This document shows positions 53,747-63,573 of a stretch of 64,000 nt of DNA, in pieces. Under the pieces are notes generated by a model that did not search any database, was not told the origin of the DNA, and was given only the letters and a program-made list of their open reading frames with translations. The translations under genes were made by a program, and so were the position numbers. Source of the DNA: Gemmobacter caeni (GTDB lineage: Bacteria; Pseudomonadota; Alphaproteobacteria; Rhodobacterales; Rhodobacteraceae); assembly GCF_003054195.1 (NCBI RefSeq), contig NZ_QBKP01000003.1, forward strand, positions 124,001 through 188,000. Reading direction: 5' to 3'. How positions within the stretch are numbered: position 1 is the first letter of the stretch; the number at the start of each line of letters is the position of its first letter.

Positions 53747-54157
53747 ATGAACGATGATTTCACCAAACTTTTCAAGACGATGATGGAGCAGGGGCAGGAG
53801 ATGGTCCGTGCCTTCAACCCGTCCTTGGAAAACATGTCGGTGAAAGGGTTCGAAAATTACATCCCCACCATGACCAAGGACATGATGGAGATGTGGTTCG
53901 GCCGCACGTTCAACCGCGAGGGGCTGGATGCCAAGACCCGGCTTCTGGTCACCATCGCCGCGCTGACCGTTCTGGGTGCCCATGCGGAGGCGCAGCTGAA
54001 GCTGGCGATCCGGCATGCGCTTGAGGCGGGCGCGACCAAACGCGAGATCGCGGAAGTGATCTGGCAGATGAGCATGTTCGGCGGGCTGCCCGCCATGCAG
54101 AAGGCGCTTGAGATGGCTCAGGCGGTTTTTGCGGAAACCGAGGAGAAGAACGCATGA
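53747..54157 (+). CDS. Carboxymuconolactone decarboxylase (CMD/AhpD) family protein in the nuo operon
   Basis: The 136-residue, all-helical protein starts five bases after nuoI and overlaps nuoJ by four bases. The block [21 protein letters not shown] in shortened form ([29 protein letters not shown]) is typical of CMD domains. There is no cysteine at all, so the AhpD-type CxxC redox centre is missing. It cannot be a peroxidase partner of that kind. Tight coupling within the operon suggests a link to complex I, which is unproven. Confidence 0.78.
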   Translation: MNDDFTKLFKTMMEQGQEMVRAFNPSLENMSVKGFENYIPTMTKDMMEMWFGRTFNREGLDAKTRLLVTIAALTVLGAHAEAQLKLAIRHALEAGATKREIAEVIWQMSMFGGLPAMQKALEMAQAVFAETEEKNA

Positions 54158-54768
54158 GCGTTGCGGATATTGCCTTCTATTGCTTCGCCGTGGTGACGGT
54201 GGCGGCGGGCCTCATGGTCACCGTATCGCGCAACCCCGTGCATTCGGTTCTGTGGCTGATCCTGACCTTCCTGTCGTCGGCGGGGCTGTTCGTCCTGCTG
54301 GGGGCGGAGTTTGTGGCGATGCTGCTGATCATCGTTTATGTCGGCGCGGTGGCAGTGCTGTTCCTCTTCGTCGTGATGATGCTGGACGTCGATTTCGCGG
54401 AACTGAAGGGCGAGATGGCACGCACCATGCCGCTGGCGCTTCTGATCGGGGTGATCATCATCCTGCAATTCGGCATGGCCTATGCTGCCTGGACACAGGC
54501 CGAAGGCGCGCTGGGTCTGCGTCAGGCGGTGGCCCCGGCCATCGAGGATGTGCAGAACACCAAGGCCCTGGGTCTGCTGATCTACGACAAATACATCTAC
54601 CTCTTCCAGGCCTCGGGCCTCGTGCTGCTGGTCGCCATGATCGGCGCCATCACCCTGACGCTGCGCCACCGCAAGGACGTGAAGCGCCAGAACGTGCTGC
54701 ACCAGATGTGGCGCGACCCGGCCAAGGCGATGGAACTGAAGGACGTGAAGCCGGGGCAGGGGCTCTGA
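54154..54768 (+). CDS. nuoJ: NADH-quinone oxidoreductase subunit J
   Basis: The 204-residue protein has five hydrophobic segments, including [21 protein letters not shown] and the conserved third helix [21 protein letters not shown] in shortened form ([19 protein letters not shown]), which contains the pi-bulge tyrosine/glycine region. A basic C-terminal tail ([16 protein letters not shown]) extends into the cytoplasm. It is overlapped by the CMD-like gene and separated from nuoK by 89 bp. Confidence 0.94.
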   Translation: MSVADIAFYCFAVVTVAAGLMVTVSRNPVHSVLWLILTFLSSAGLFVLLGAEFVAMLLIIVYVGAVAVLFLFVVMMLDVDFAELKGEMARTMPLALLIGVIIILQFGMAYAAWTQAEGALGLRQAVAPAIEDVQNTKALGLLIYDKYIYLFQASGLVLLVAMIGAITLTLRHRKDVKRQNVLHQMWRDPAKAMELKDVKPGQGL

Positions 54769-54857
54769 CAATTCAGAGGGGCGCACAATGATGCGCCCTG
54801 ATCGCGGGTCTGTCCCGCAAGCGGAACAATTACGGGCACACACCCGGAGGGACGAGA

Positions 54858-55163
54858 ATGGTAGGACTTGAACATTACCTGACGGTGGCGGCGGCGCTGT
54901 TCGTCATTGGCATCTTCGGCATCTTCCTCAACCGGAAGAATGTCATCGTCATCCTGATGTCGATCGAACTGATGCTTCTGTCGGTTAACATCAACCTCGT
55001 CGCCTTTTCCAGCTTCCTGGGCGATCTGGTGGGGCAGGTCTTCACCATGTTCGTGCTGACCGTCGCCGCCGCCGAGGCGGCCATCGGCCTTGCGATCCTG
55101 GTGAGCTTCTTCCGCACGCGCGGCACCATCGACGTCGAAGACGCCAACGTGATGAAAGGCTGA
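54858..55163 (+). CDS. nuoK: NADH-quinone oxidoreductase subunit K
   Basis: The 101-residue protein has three transmembrane helices with the two conserved membrane glutamates, in [14 protein letters not shown] and [13 protein letters not shown]. These are part of the proton path (MrpC-like subunit). GGAGGGACGAG precedes the ATG. Length is typical. Confidence 0.95.
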   Translation: MVGLEHYLTVAAALFVIGIFGIFLNRKNVIVILMSIELMLLSVNINLVAFSSFLGDLVGQVFTMFVLTVAAAEAAIGLAILVSFFRTRGTIDVEDANVMKG

Positions 55164-55167
55164 ACGA

Positions 55168-57312
55168 ATGGCCACGATCATTCTCCTCGCGCCCCTTGTC
55201 GGGGCCCTGATCTGCGGCTTCGGCTGGCGATTCATCGGTGAAACGGCCGGTCAGGTCATCACCACCTCGCTGGTGTTCCTTGCGGCACTGCTGTCCTGGA
55301 TCATCTTCCTTGGTTTCGACGGCGAGACGCAGCGCATCGTGCTGATGCGCTGGATCGAAAGCGGTTCGCTGGCAACGGAATGGGCGATCCGGCTTGACCG
55401 GCTGACCGCCATCATGCTGGTCGTGGTGAACTCGGTTTCTGCGCTCGTCCACCTCTATTCCTTCGGCTACATGGCGCATGACGACAACTGGAAGGAGGGC
55501 GAGCATTACAAGGCGCGCTTCTTCGCCTATCTTTCGTTCTTCACCTTCGCCATGCTGACGCTGGTGACATCGGACAACCTGGTCCAGATGTTCTTCGGCT
55601 GGGAAGGCGTGGGCGTGGCCTCCTACCTGCTGATCGGCTTCTACTACCGCAAGCCTTCGGCCAATGCGGCGGCGATGAAGGCTTTCATCGTGAACCGCGT
55701 CGGCGACTTCGGCTTCGCGCTGGGGATCATGGCGCTGTTCTTCCTGACCGACTCGATCCGTTTCGACGACGTGTTCGCAGCGGGGCCGCAACTGGCGCAG
55801 ACCAATCTGACTTTCCTCTGGACCGAATGGAACGCGGCCAACCTGATCGGCGTGCTGCTGTTCATCGGTGCCATGGGTAAATCGGCGCAGCTCGGCCTGC
55901 ACACCTGGCTGCCCGACGCGATGGAAGGCCCGACCCCGGTGTCGGCGCTGATCCACGCCGCGACCATGGTGACGGCGGGGGTGTTCCTCGTCTGCCGGAT
56001 GTCGCCGATCTATGAATATGCGCCCCAGGCGCTGGCCTTCATCACCGTTCTGGGGGCGACCACCGCTTTCGTCGCGGCGACCATCGGTCTGGTGCAGAAC
56101 GACATCAAGCGCGTCATCGCCTATTCCACCATGTCGCAGCTTGGCTACATGTTCGTGGCTGCGGGCGTGGGCGTCTATTCGGTGGCGATGTTCCATCTGT
56201 TTACGCATGCCTTCTTCAAAGCCATGCTGTTCCTCGGTGCCGGTTCGGTGATCCACGCGACCCACCATGAGCAGGACATGCGCAACTACGGTGGCCTGCG
56301 CAAGAAGATCCCGCTCACCTTCTGGGCCATGATGATCGGCACGCTGGCCATCACCGGCGTCGGCATCCCGCTGACCCATATCGGCTTCGCGGGCTTCCTG
56401 TCGAAAGACGCGGTGATCGAAAGCGCCTGGGTCGGCAGCCAGTATGCCTTCTGGATGCTGGTCGTCGCGGCCTGCTTCACCTCGTTCTATTCGTGGCGGC
56501 TGATGTTCCTGACCTTCTACGGCGAAAGCCGGGCGCATGGTCACGGGCATGGCCACGGCCATGATGACCATCACCACGAGCCGCATGAAAGCCCTGTTGT
56601 CATGCTGATCCCGCTGGGCGTTCTGGCGCTGGGGGCGGCCTTCTCGGGGATGCTGTGGTACAACAGCTTCTTCGGGGATGAGGCGAAGATGCGGTCGTGG
56701 TTCGGCATGGAACCGGCCATGGAGCATGTGGCCGCCGACACCGGGCATGCCACTACGGAAGGTGAGGGCGACCAGGCTGCCGCGACCGGGGCGACGGAAG
56801 GCCATGCGGCCCCGGCTGCCGGAGAGCAGGCAACCGAAGGTCATGCCGTGGCGAGCGCCCCGAAAGGTGCGATCTTCCTTGGCGCCGAAAACCATGTCAT
56901 CCACGCGGCGCATGAGGCGCCGAACTGGGTGAAGGTTTCGCCCTTCATCGCCATGCTGCTTGGCTTCTTCGTCGCCTGGATTTTCTACATCCGTCGGCCC
57001 GATCTGCCGCGGCGTCTGGCGACGGCGCAGCGCCCGCTTTACGAATTCCTGCTGAACAAGTGGTATTTCGATGAGCTTTACGCCGCGATCTTCGTGGCGC
57101 CCGCCCGCTGGCTTGGCAACTTCCTGTGGAAGAAGGGTGACGGCGCGGTGATTGACGGCACGATCAATGGCGTGGCCATGGGCTTCATCCCGATGCTCAC
57201 CCGCGTCGTGAACCGGATGCAATCCGGCTATATCTTCCACTACGCATTCGCCATGGTGCTGGGCATCGCTGCCCTGATCACCTGGATGTCGCTCTCGGGG
57301 GGCGCGCACTAA
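55168..57312 (+). CDS. nuoL: NADH-quinone oxidoreductase subunit L with His-rich and Ala/Glu-rich loop
   Basis: The 714-residue antiporter-like subunit carries [19 protein letters not shown], the key lysine region [18 protein letters not shown] and the C-terminal lateral helix region. It is about 100 residues longer than E. coli NuoL. The excess is a histidine-rich stretch around residue 455-475 ([17 protein letters not shown]) and a low-complexity Ala/Gly/Glu/His segment around 515-575. Both lie in loops between late helices and are probably exposed. It pumps protons at the far end of the membrane arm. nuoM starts on its last base. Confidence 0.94.
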   Translation: MATIILLAPLVGALICGFGWRFIGETAGQVITTSLVFLAALLSWIIFLGFDGETQRIVLMRWIESGSLATEWAIRLDRLTAIMLVVVNSVSALVHLYSFGYMAHDDNWKEGEHYKARFFAYLSFFTFAMLTLVTSDNLVQMFFGWEGVGVASYLLIGFYYRKPSANAAAMKAFIVNRVGDFGFALGIMALFFLTDSIRFDDVFAAGPQLAQTNLTFLWTEWNAANLIGVLLFIGAMGKSAQLGLHTWLPDAMEGPTPVSALIHAATMVTAGVFLVCRMSPIYEYAPQALAFITVLGATTAFVAATIGLVQNDIKRVIAYSTMSQLGYMFVAAGVGVYSVAMFHLFTHAFFKAMLFLGAGSVIHATHHEQDMRNYGGLRKKIPLTFWAMMIGTLAITGVGIPLTHIGFAGFLSKDAVIESAWVGSQYAFWMLVVAACFTSFYSWRLMFLTFYGESRAHGHGHGHGHDDHHHEPHESPVVMLIPLGVLALGAAFSGMLWYNSFFGDEAKMRSWFGMEPAMEHVAADTGHATTEGEGDQAAATGATEGHAAPAAGEQATEGHAVASAPKGAIFLGAENHVIHAAHEAPNWVKVSPFIAMLLGFFVAWIFYIRRPDLPRRLATAQRPLYEFLLNKWYFDELYAAIFVAPARWLGNFLWKKGDGAVIDGTINGVAMGFIPMLTRVVNRMQSGYIFHYAFAMVLGIAALITWMSLSGGAH

Positions 57313-58853
57313 TGGAAAACGTCCTTTCCATCATCACCTTCATTCCGGCTGTAGCGGCTGCCATTCTGGCGCTGTTCCTGCGCGGGAATGATGCCGCCGC
57401 GCAGCGCAACGCCAAATGGGTGGCGCTGGTCGCGACGACCGCCACTTTCCTCGTGTCGCTGACCATCCTGTCGGGCTTCGACCCGGCCAATACTGGCATG
57501 CAGTTCGTCGAGGAATACGACTGGATCCTCGGCCTGAAATACAAGATGGGCGTCGACGGCATCTCGGTGCTGTTCGTCATGCTGACGACCTTCCTCATGC
57601 CGCTGACCATCGCGGCCTGCTGGACGGTGGAACATCGCACCAAGGAATACATGATTGCCTTCCTGCTGCTGGAAACGCTGATGCTCGGCGTGTTCTGCGC
57701 ACTGGATCTGGTGCTGTTCTACCTGTTCTTCGAGGCGGGCCTGATCCCGATGTTCCTGATCATCGGCATCTGGGGCGGCAAGGACCGCATCTATGCGGCG
57801 TTCAAATTCTTCCTCTATACCTTCCTCGGCTCGGTGCTGATGCTGGTGGCGATGGTGGCGATGTATGTCGACGCAGGGACCACCGACATGGTGCAACTGC
57901 TGAACCACACTTTCGCCTCGGACACGCTGAACATCGCGGGCATTCACGTCGTGGGCGGCATGCAGACGCTGCTGTTCCTCGCCTTCTTCGCCAGCTTCGC
58001 GGTGAAGATGCCGATGTGGCCGGTGCACACCTGGCTGCCCGACGCCCACGTTCAGGCGCCGACTGCCGGTTCCGTGGTTCTGGCGGCGATCCTGCTGAAG
58101 ATGGGCGGTTACGGCTTCCTGCGCTTCTCGCTGCCGATGTTCCCCGTGGGCGCTGACGTGATGTCGGGCCTTGTGCTGTGGATGTCGGCCATCGCCATCG
58201 TCTACACCTCGCTGGTGGCGCTGGCGCAAAGCGACATGAAGAAGCTGATCGCCTATTCCTCGGTCGCACATATGGGCTATGTCACCATGGGCATCTTCGC
58301 GGCCAATCAGCAGGGGATCGACGGCGCCATCTTCCAGATGCTGAGCCACGGCTTCATCTCGGGCGCGCTGTTTCTTTGTGTCGGCGTGATCTATGACCGC
58401 ATGCATACCCGCGAGATCGACGCCTATGGCGGCCTTGTGATCCGCATGCCCGCCTATGCGCTGATCTTCATGTTCTTCACCATGGCCAATGTGGGTCTTC
58501 CCGGCACCAGCGGGTTCATCGGCGAGTTCCTGACGCTCATGGGCATCTTCCAGGTCAATACCTGGGTGGCCGTGGTCGCCACCTCGGGCGTGATCTTCTC
58601 GGCGGCCTATGCGCTTTACCTCTACCGTCGGGTCGTGTTCGGCGACCTGATCAAAGAGGCGCTGAAGTCGATCACCGACATGAATGGCCGCGAGCGCGCG
58701 ATCTTCGCGCCGCTGGTGGTGATGACCCTTCTCCTCGGCGTCTATCCGTCGCTGGTGACCGATATCATCGGTCCTTCGGTCGAGACGCTGGTTTCCGACT
58801 ACCATGCTGCCCTGCCTGCGTCTGCCGACGTGGCGGAAGCGGCTTCGCACTGA
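57312..58853 (+). CDS. nuoM: NADH-quinone oxidoreductase subunit M
   Basis: This 513-residue antiporter-like subunit has the conserved [18 protein letters not shown], the [20 protein letters not shown] block in shortened form ([13 protein letters not shown]) and [15 protein letters not shown]. Key glutamate and lysines of the proton channel are in place. Length is normal. Ten bases separate it from nuoN. Confidence 0.95.
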   Translation: MENVLSIITFIPAVAAAILALFLRGNDAAAQRNAKWVALVATTATFLVSLTILSGFDPANTGMQFVEEYDWILGLKYKMGVDGISVLFVMLTTFLMPLTIAACWTVEHRTKEYMIAFLLLETLMLGVFCALDLVLFYLFFEAGLIPMFLIIGIWGGKDRIYAAFKFFLYTFLGSVLMLVAMVAMYVDAGTTDMVQLLNHTFASDTLNIAGIHVVGGMQTLLFLAFFASFAVKMPMWPVHTWLPDAHVQAPTAGSVVLAAILLKMGGYGFLRFSLPMFPVGADVMSGLVLWMSAIAIVYTSLVALAQSDMKKLIAYSSVAHMGYVTMGIFAANQQGIDGAIFQMLSHGFISGALFLCVGVIYDRMHTREIDAYGGLVIRMPAYALIFMFFTMANVGLPGTSGFIGEFLTLMGIFQVNTWVAVVATSGVIFSAAYALYLYRRVVFGDLIKEALKSITDMNGRERAIFAPLVVMTLLLGVYPSLVTDIIGPSVETLVSDYHAALPASADVAEAASH

Positions 58854-58863
58854 GGGCCCGCCC

Positions 58864-60300
58864 ATGACCGGCACCGATTTCAACATCCTCCTGCCCGAGG
58901 TCGCACTTTCGATCTACGCCATGGCGGCGCTTCTGTTCGGGGTCTACACCACCAAGGACAAGGCTGCGGGCCTGATCACCTGGGTGACGGCGGGGGTTTT
59001 CCTCGTACTTGCCTTCTGGATCGGCACCAACGGCGAGGGCGCGCGCACTGCCTTCGGCGGCATGTTCAACGACGATCCCTTTGCCCGCTATGCGAAAATC
59101 ACCATCCTGCTGTCGGCCGCCGCCGTTCTGGTGACGAGCTTCGACTACATGAGCCGTCGCGATCTCGCGCGGTTTGAATATCCGATCCTCGTTTCCCTGT
59201 CGGTCGTCGGCATGATGATGATGGTTTCGGCGGGCGACCTGATGGCGCTGTATCTGGGGCTGGAGCTTCAGTCGCTGGCGCTTTACGTCATCGCGGCCCT
59301 GCGCCGTGACAGTGCCAAATCCACCGAGGCGGGCCTGAAATACTTCGTCCTTGGCGCGCTGAGCTCGGGCCTGCTGCTGTACGGCGCCTCGCTGACCTAT
59401 GGCTTTGCCGGCACCACGCTGTTCTCGGGCATCCTTTCGACGCTGGGTGGCGAGATCCCGCTGGGCCTTCTGTTCGGTCTGGTGTTCATGCTGTCGGGTC
59501 TGGCCTTCAAGGTTTCCGCGGCGCCCTTCCACATGTGGACGCCGGACGTTTATGAAGGCGCGCCGACCCCGGTGACGGCCTTCTTTGCAACCGCGCCGAA
59601 GGTTGCCGCCATGGCGCTGCTGGCCCGTCTTGCCTATGATGCCTTCGGTGCCATTCCGGGCGACTGGCAGCAGGTCATCGCGGTGATGTCGCTCTTGTCG
59701 ATGTTCGTCGGTGCCATCGCGGCCATTGGCCAGCGCGACCTGAAGCGCCTGATGGCCTATTCGTCGATCGCGCATATGGGCTATGCGCTGCTTGGCCTCG
59801 CGGCGGGCACGGCGGCCGGGGTGCAGGCCATGCTGATCTACATGGCGATCTACGTCACCATGAACATCGGCACCTTCGCCTTCATCCTGTCGCTGGAGCG
59901 TGACGGCAAGCCGGTGACCGATATCGCGGCGCTGAACATGTTCGTGAAGCGTGAACCCATGAAAGCCTATGCCGTGCTTGCGCTGATGTTCAGCCTTGCG
60001 GGTGTGCCGCCCTTCGTCGGCTTCTTCGCGAAGTTTGCGGTGTGGCAGGCGGCGCTTTCGGCGGGGCTGACCTGGCTTGTGGTGGCCAGCGCCGTGGCTT
60101 CGGCCATCGGGGCCTTCTATTACCTGCGCATCGTCTACTTCATGTTCTTCGGGAAGGACGGCGAAACCGTTGAAAGCCGGATGAGCGCGCCGCAGTGGAT
60201 CGCTTTCGTGGCGGCGGCGCTGATCATGCTGGTCGGGGCGGTCAACCTGTTCGGGATCGACCCTGCGGCGGCCGTGGCGGCCGAAGCCCTTGTCCGGTAA
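58864..60300 (+). CDS. nuoN: NADH-quinone oxidoreductase subunit N
   Basis: The ATG at 58864 gives 478 residues. The antiporter-like membrane subunit shows [18 protein letters not shown], the [19 protein letters not shown] block in shortened form ([14 protein letters not shown]) and [17 protein letters not shown]. It completes the membrane arm, so all 14 subunits are present in order A-N. The BirA gene begins inside its last 11 bases. Confidence 0.95.
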   Translation: MTGTDFNILLPEVALSIYAMAALLFGVYTTKDKAAGLITWVTAGVFLVLAFWIGTNGEGARTAFGGMFNDDPFARYAKITILLSAAAVLVTSFDYMSRRDLARFEYPILVSLSVVGMMMMVSAGDLMALYLGLELQSLALYVIAALRRDSAKSTEAGLKYFVLGALSSGLLLYGASLTYGFAGTTLFSGILSTLGGEIPLGLLFGLVFMLSGLAFKVSAAPFHMWTPDVYEGAPTPVTAFFATAPKVAAMALLARLAYDAFGAIPGDWQQVIAVMSLLSMFVGAIAAIGQRDLKRLMAYSSIAHMGYALLGLAAGTAAGVQAMLIYMAIYVTMNIGTFAFILSLERDGKPVTDIAALNMFVKREPMKAYAVLALMFSLAGVPPFVGFFAKFAVWQAALSAGLTWLVVASAVASAIGAFYYLRIVYFMFFGKDGETVESRMSAPQWIAFVAAALIMLVGAVNLFGIDPAAAVAAEALVR

Positions 60301-61054
60301 CGCGGACCCGGTCTGGCCCGAGGGCGTGGCGCGCCATGCCCTCGATACGGTCGACAGCACCAATGCTTATGCGCTTTCCCTCGTGCCGGGCCTGACAGGT
60401 CCGGCATGGGTCATTGCGGGAGAGCAGACAGCGGGACGCGGGCGGCGCGGGCGGCCCTGGTCCAGCCCGCGCGGCAATTTCTACGGCAGTCTGGTGATGC
60501 GCCCCGAGGGGCGGCCCGAAACGGCGGCGCTGCGCAGCTTCATCGCGGCGCTGGCGCTGTATGACGCCTGTGCAGGGCTGACCGATCTGCCCGGTGCCTT
60601 CGCGCTGAAATGGCCCAATGACGTGCTGCTGAATGGCGGCAAGCTGGCGGGTATCCTGCTGGAAAGCGGCGGGGCAGGCGGGCGTGTCAGTCATCTGATC
60701 ATCGGCATCGGCGTCAACCTGATCGGCGCTCCGCCGGTTGAGGCGGTGGAACCCGGTGCCGTGACGCCGGTCAACCTGCTGGCGGAGACCGGCCTGCGCA
60801 TCACACCCGAACGGTTTCTGACCCATCTGGCTGCGGCCTTCGCGCTGTGGGAAACCCGCTTTCAGGCCGAGGGCTTCGCGCCCATCCGCGCCGCGTGGCT
60901 TGACCGGGCAGCGCGGCGCGGCGAGCGCATCCGTGCGCGCACCGGCACGACCGAACGGCACGGGATTTTCGAGACAATCGACGACAGCGGTGCGCTGGTC
61001 CTGAACATCGACGGACGGCGGGAGGCGATCCCCGCCGCCGAGGTCTTTTTCTGA
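60290..61054 (+). CDS. birA: Biotin-[acetyl-CoA-carboxylase] ligase (class I, no DNA-binding domain)
   Basis: The likely start is TTG 60290, overlapping nuoN, giving 254 residues; a GTG at 60326 is an alternative. The catalytic motifs are [10 protein letters not shown], the biotinyl-AMP loop [12 protein letters not shown] and [20 protein letters not shown] in shortened form (KWPNDVLL). There is no N-terminal helix-turn-helix, so it is only an enzyme and not a biotin repressor. Substrates include the MccA subunit encoded at 38655. It is frequently found between nuoN and coaX in alphaproteobacteria. Confidence 0.9.
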   Translation: MSGNADPVWPEGVARHALDTVDSTNAYALSLVPGLTGPAWVIAGEQTAGRGRRGRPWSSPRGNFYGSLVMRPEGRPETAALRSFIAALALYDACAGLTDLPGAFALKWPNDVLLNGGKLAGILLESGGAGGRVSHLIIGIGVNLIGAPPVEAVEPGAVTPVNLLAETGLRITPERFLTHLAAAFALWETRFQAEGFAPIRAAWLDRAARRGERIRARTGTTERHGIFETIDDSGALVLNIDGRREAIPAAEVFF

Positions 61055-61066
61055 AAGGCACCAGCC

Positions 61067-61846
61067 ATGCTTCTGGCCATCGACTGCGGCAATACCAATA
61101 CGGTGTTCTCGATCTGGGACGGGCGCGAGTTCATCGCCACCTGGCGCATCGCCACCGATCATAAGCGCACGGCGGATGAATACTTCGTCTGGCTGTCTTC
61201 GCTGATGATGCTGACGAAGACCGAGGCGCAGATTGACGAGGCCATCATCTCATCCACCGTGCCTCGCGTGGTGTTCAACCTGCGCGTGCTGTGCAACCGT
61301 TATTTCGATTGCCGCCCTCTGGTGGTGGGCAAGCCGGAATGCGCGCTGCCGGTGGCGCCGCGCGTCGATCAGGGCACCACGGTGGGGCCGGACCGGCTGG
61401 TGAATACCGTGGCAGGCTTTGACCGTCATGGCGGTAACCTGATCGTGGTGGATTTCGGCACCGCCACCACTTTCGACGTGGTGGATACCGATGGCGCCTA
61501 TATCGGCGGGGTCATCGCGCCGGGTGTGAACCTGAGCCTTGAGGCCCTGCATATGGCCGCCGCCGCCCTGCCGCATGTGGATGTCACCAAACCGGCAACG
61601 GCCATCGGCACGAATACTGTGGCCTGCATGCAGTCGGGCGTGTATTGGGGGTATATCGGTCTGGCCGAAGGCATCGTCCGGCAGATCCGCGCCGAACGTG
61701 ACCGGCCGATGAAAGTGATTGCCACGGGGGGGCTTGCACCTCTCTTTCAGCAGGGCACCGACCTGTTCGATTCGGTGGAGGACGATCTGACCATGCATGG
61801 GCTCGTTCTCATCCACCGCCATAACAAGGAACTGGAAACCGCATGA
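61067..61846 (+). CDS. coaX: Type III pantothenate kinase
   Basis: The 259-residue protein has the ASKHA ATP-binding loop AIDCGNTNTVFSIWDG, the GPDRLVNTVA block and the VVDFGTATTFDVVD motif diagnostic for CoaX. It uses potassium-dependent ATP phosphorylation of pantothenate, the first step of CoA synthesis, and is not feedback-inhibited by CoA. It begins 12 bases after birA and overlaps RNase J by four bases. Confidence 0.94.
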   Translation: MLLAIDCGNTNTVFSIWDGREFIATWRIATDHKRTADEYFVWLSSLMMLTKTEAQIDEAIISSTVPRVVFNLRVLCNRYFDCRPLVVGKPECALPVAPRVDQGTTVGPDRLVNTVAGFDRHGGNLIVVDFGTATTFDVVDTDGAYIGGVIAPGVNLSLEALHMAAAALPHVDVTKPATAIGTNTVACMQSGVYWGYIGLAEGIVRQIRAERDRPMKVIATGGLAPLFQQGTDLFDSVEDDLTMHGLVLIHRHNKELETA

Positions 61847-63522
61847 GCGTGAAGAACCGCCTGATCTATCTGCCCCTCGGCGGTGCCGGCGAAATCGGGA
61901 TGAACTGCTATGTCTACGGCTATGGGCCGGAAGGGCGTGAGCGGCTGATCGTCGTCGATCTGGGCGTGACCTTCCCGGACATGGACACCACACCGGGCGT
62001 CGATCTGATCATGCCCGATATCGCCTGGCTGGAGGCGCGTGCCGACCGGATCGAGGCGATCTTTATCACCCATGCGCATGAGGATCACATCGGCGCGCTG
62101 GGGCATCTTTGGCCCAAGCTGAAGAAGCGGGTCTATGCCCGGCGCTTCACTGCTGCAATCGGTCGCCTGAAGTTCGAGGAACAGGGCCATCCTCTGGATG
62201 TGATCCATACGGTCGAGCCGCGCCCCGCGGTGGTCGAGGCCGGGCCGTTCCGCGTGCAGTTCGTGCCGATCGCCCATTCGATCCCCGAAAGCTCGGCGCT
62301 GGTGATCGACACGCCCGCTGGGCGGCTGGTGCATTCGGGCGACTTCAAGCTGGACCCGACCCCCATCGTTGGCGAGGGCTGGAACGAAGCCGCGTTCCGC
62401 GCCATTGCCGACGAAGTACCGGTGAAGGCGCTGATGTGCGATTCCACCAACATCTTCTCGCCTGCGCCGGGCCGGTCGGAGGCGACGCTGGCCGATCCGA
62501 TCCATGGCCTGATTGCCAATGCGGGTGGCATGGTTGTGGCGACGACCTTCGCGTCGAACGTCGCGCGGCTGAAAACGCTGGCTGAGGCCGGGCGGGCAGC
62601 GGGCCGGTCTGTCTGTCTGCTGGGCCGCGCGATGCAACGCATGGTCAAGGTGGCACAGGAAACCGGCGTGCTGACCGATTTCCCGACCATCATCCCGTCG
62701 GAACAGGCCACGGAAGTCTCGCGCCAGAACCTCATGCTGATCGTCACCGGCAGTCAGGGCGAGCGGCGTGCGGCGACGGCGCAGCTGTCGCGCGGCAAGT
62801 ATCTGGGGCTGGAGCTGAAAGAGGGCGACATGTTCCTCTTTTCGTCCAAAACCATTCCGGGGAACGAACGTGATGTGCTGCGCATCATGAACAGCTTCTC
62901 GGAAATGGGCGTCGATGTGGTGGATGATACGGGCGGGCGCTACCACGTTTCGGGCCATGCCAACCGCCCGGATCTGGAAAAGATGCATGAAGTCCTGCAT
63001 CCGCAGATGCTGGTGCCGATGCATGGGGAACACCGCCACCTGCGCGAGCATGTGAAACTGGCGGAGGCGCGCGGTAGCGCAGGTGAGATTGCCACCAATG
63101 GCATGATGCTGGATCTCAGCGGTGATGCCCCCGAGGTCGCGGAATATATCGAGACCGGGCGGCTTTATCTGGATGGATCGGTGCTGATCGGTGCGATGGA
63201 TGGTGTGGTGCGCAACCGCATCCGCATGGCGCTGAACGGGCATGCCATGGTCAACGTCATCCTGGATGAACAGAACGAGCCGCTGGGCGAGGCCTGGGTG
63301 GAACTGATGGGCCTGCCGGAAACCGGCAAGCGCGGGCAGCCGTTGGCCGAGGCGATGGAGGCGGAGCTGACGCAGTTCCTTGAAACCGCGCCACCCAAGA
63401 TCATGCGCGACGATGAAAAGACCGAAGAGGCGATCCGTCGGATCGTGCGTCAGGTCGCGGTCGAGGAGATCGGCAAGAAGCCCGAGGTCACCGTTGTGGT
63501 CAGCCGCCTGTCAGAGGAATGA
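61843..63522 (+). CDS. rnj: Ribonuclease J
   Basis: The 559-residue metallo-beta-lactamase/beta-CASP nuclease has the HAHEDHIGAL zinc motif, VHSGDFKLDPTP and MCDSTNIFSP. The beta-CASP part includes ASNVARLKTLAEAG, and the late HVSGHANRPDLEKM closes the active site. It performs 5'-3' exonucleolytic and endonucleolytic RNA decay and rRNA maturation. Its coupling to coaX is conserved in Rhodobacterales and relatives. A strong terminator follows. Confidence 0.94.
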   Translation: MSVKNRLIYLPLGGAGEIGMNCYVYGYGPEGRERLIVVDLGVTFPDMDTTPGVDLIMPDIAWLEARADRIEAIFITHAHEDHIGALGHLWPKLKKRVYARRFTAAIGRLKFEEQGHPLDVIHTVEPRPAVVEAGPFRVQFVPIAHSIPESSALVIDTPAGRLVHSGDFKLDPTPIVGEGWNEAAFRAIADEVPVKALMCDSTNIFSPAPGRSEATLADPIHGLIANAGGMVVATTFASNVARLKTLAEAGRAAGRSVCLLGRAMQRMVKVAQETGVLTDFPTIIPSEQATEVSRQNLMLIVTGSQGERRAATAQLSRGKYLGLELKEGDMFLFSSKTIPGNERDVLRIMNSFSEMGVDVVDDTGGRYHVSGHANRPDLEKMHEVLHPQMLVPMHGEHRHLREHVKLAEARGSAGEIATNGMMLDLSGDAPEVAEYIETGRLYLDGSVLIGAMDGVVRNRIRMALNGHAMVNVILDEQNEPLGEAWVELMGLPETGKRGQPLAEAMEAELTQFLETAPPKIMRDDEKTEEAIRRIVRQVAVEEIGKKPEVTVVVSRLSEE

Positions 63523-63546
63523 CAGGCGCTGCCAGACCGGAAATGA

Positions 63547-63572
63547 AAAGGGGCGCCGCGCGGCGCCCCTTT
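63547..63572. terminator. Bidirectional terminator between rnj and the convergent helicase gene
   Basis: AAAGGGGCGCCG (63547-63558) and CGGCGCCCCTTT (63561-63572) make a perfect 12-bp stem with A/T ends and a minimal loop, giving U-runs on both strands. It sits between two convergent stop codons. Confidence 0.85.
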
Positions 63573-63573
63573 C

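Noticed and set aside
55042-57309. Minus-strand open frame of 755 codons opposite nuoL
   Set aside because: His/Arg/Gln/Glu low-complexity product that mirrors nuoL codons; no domain.
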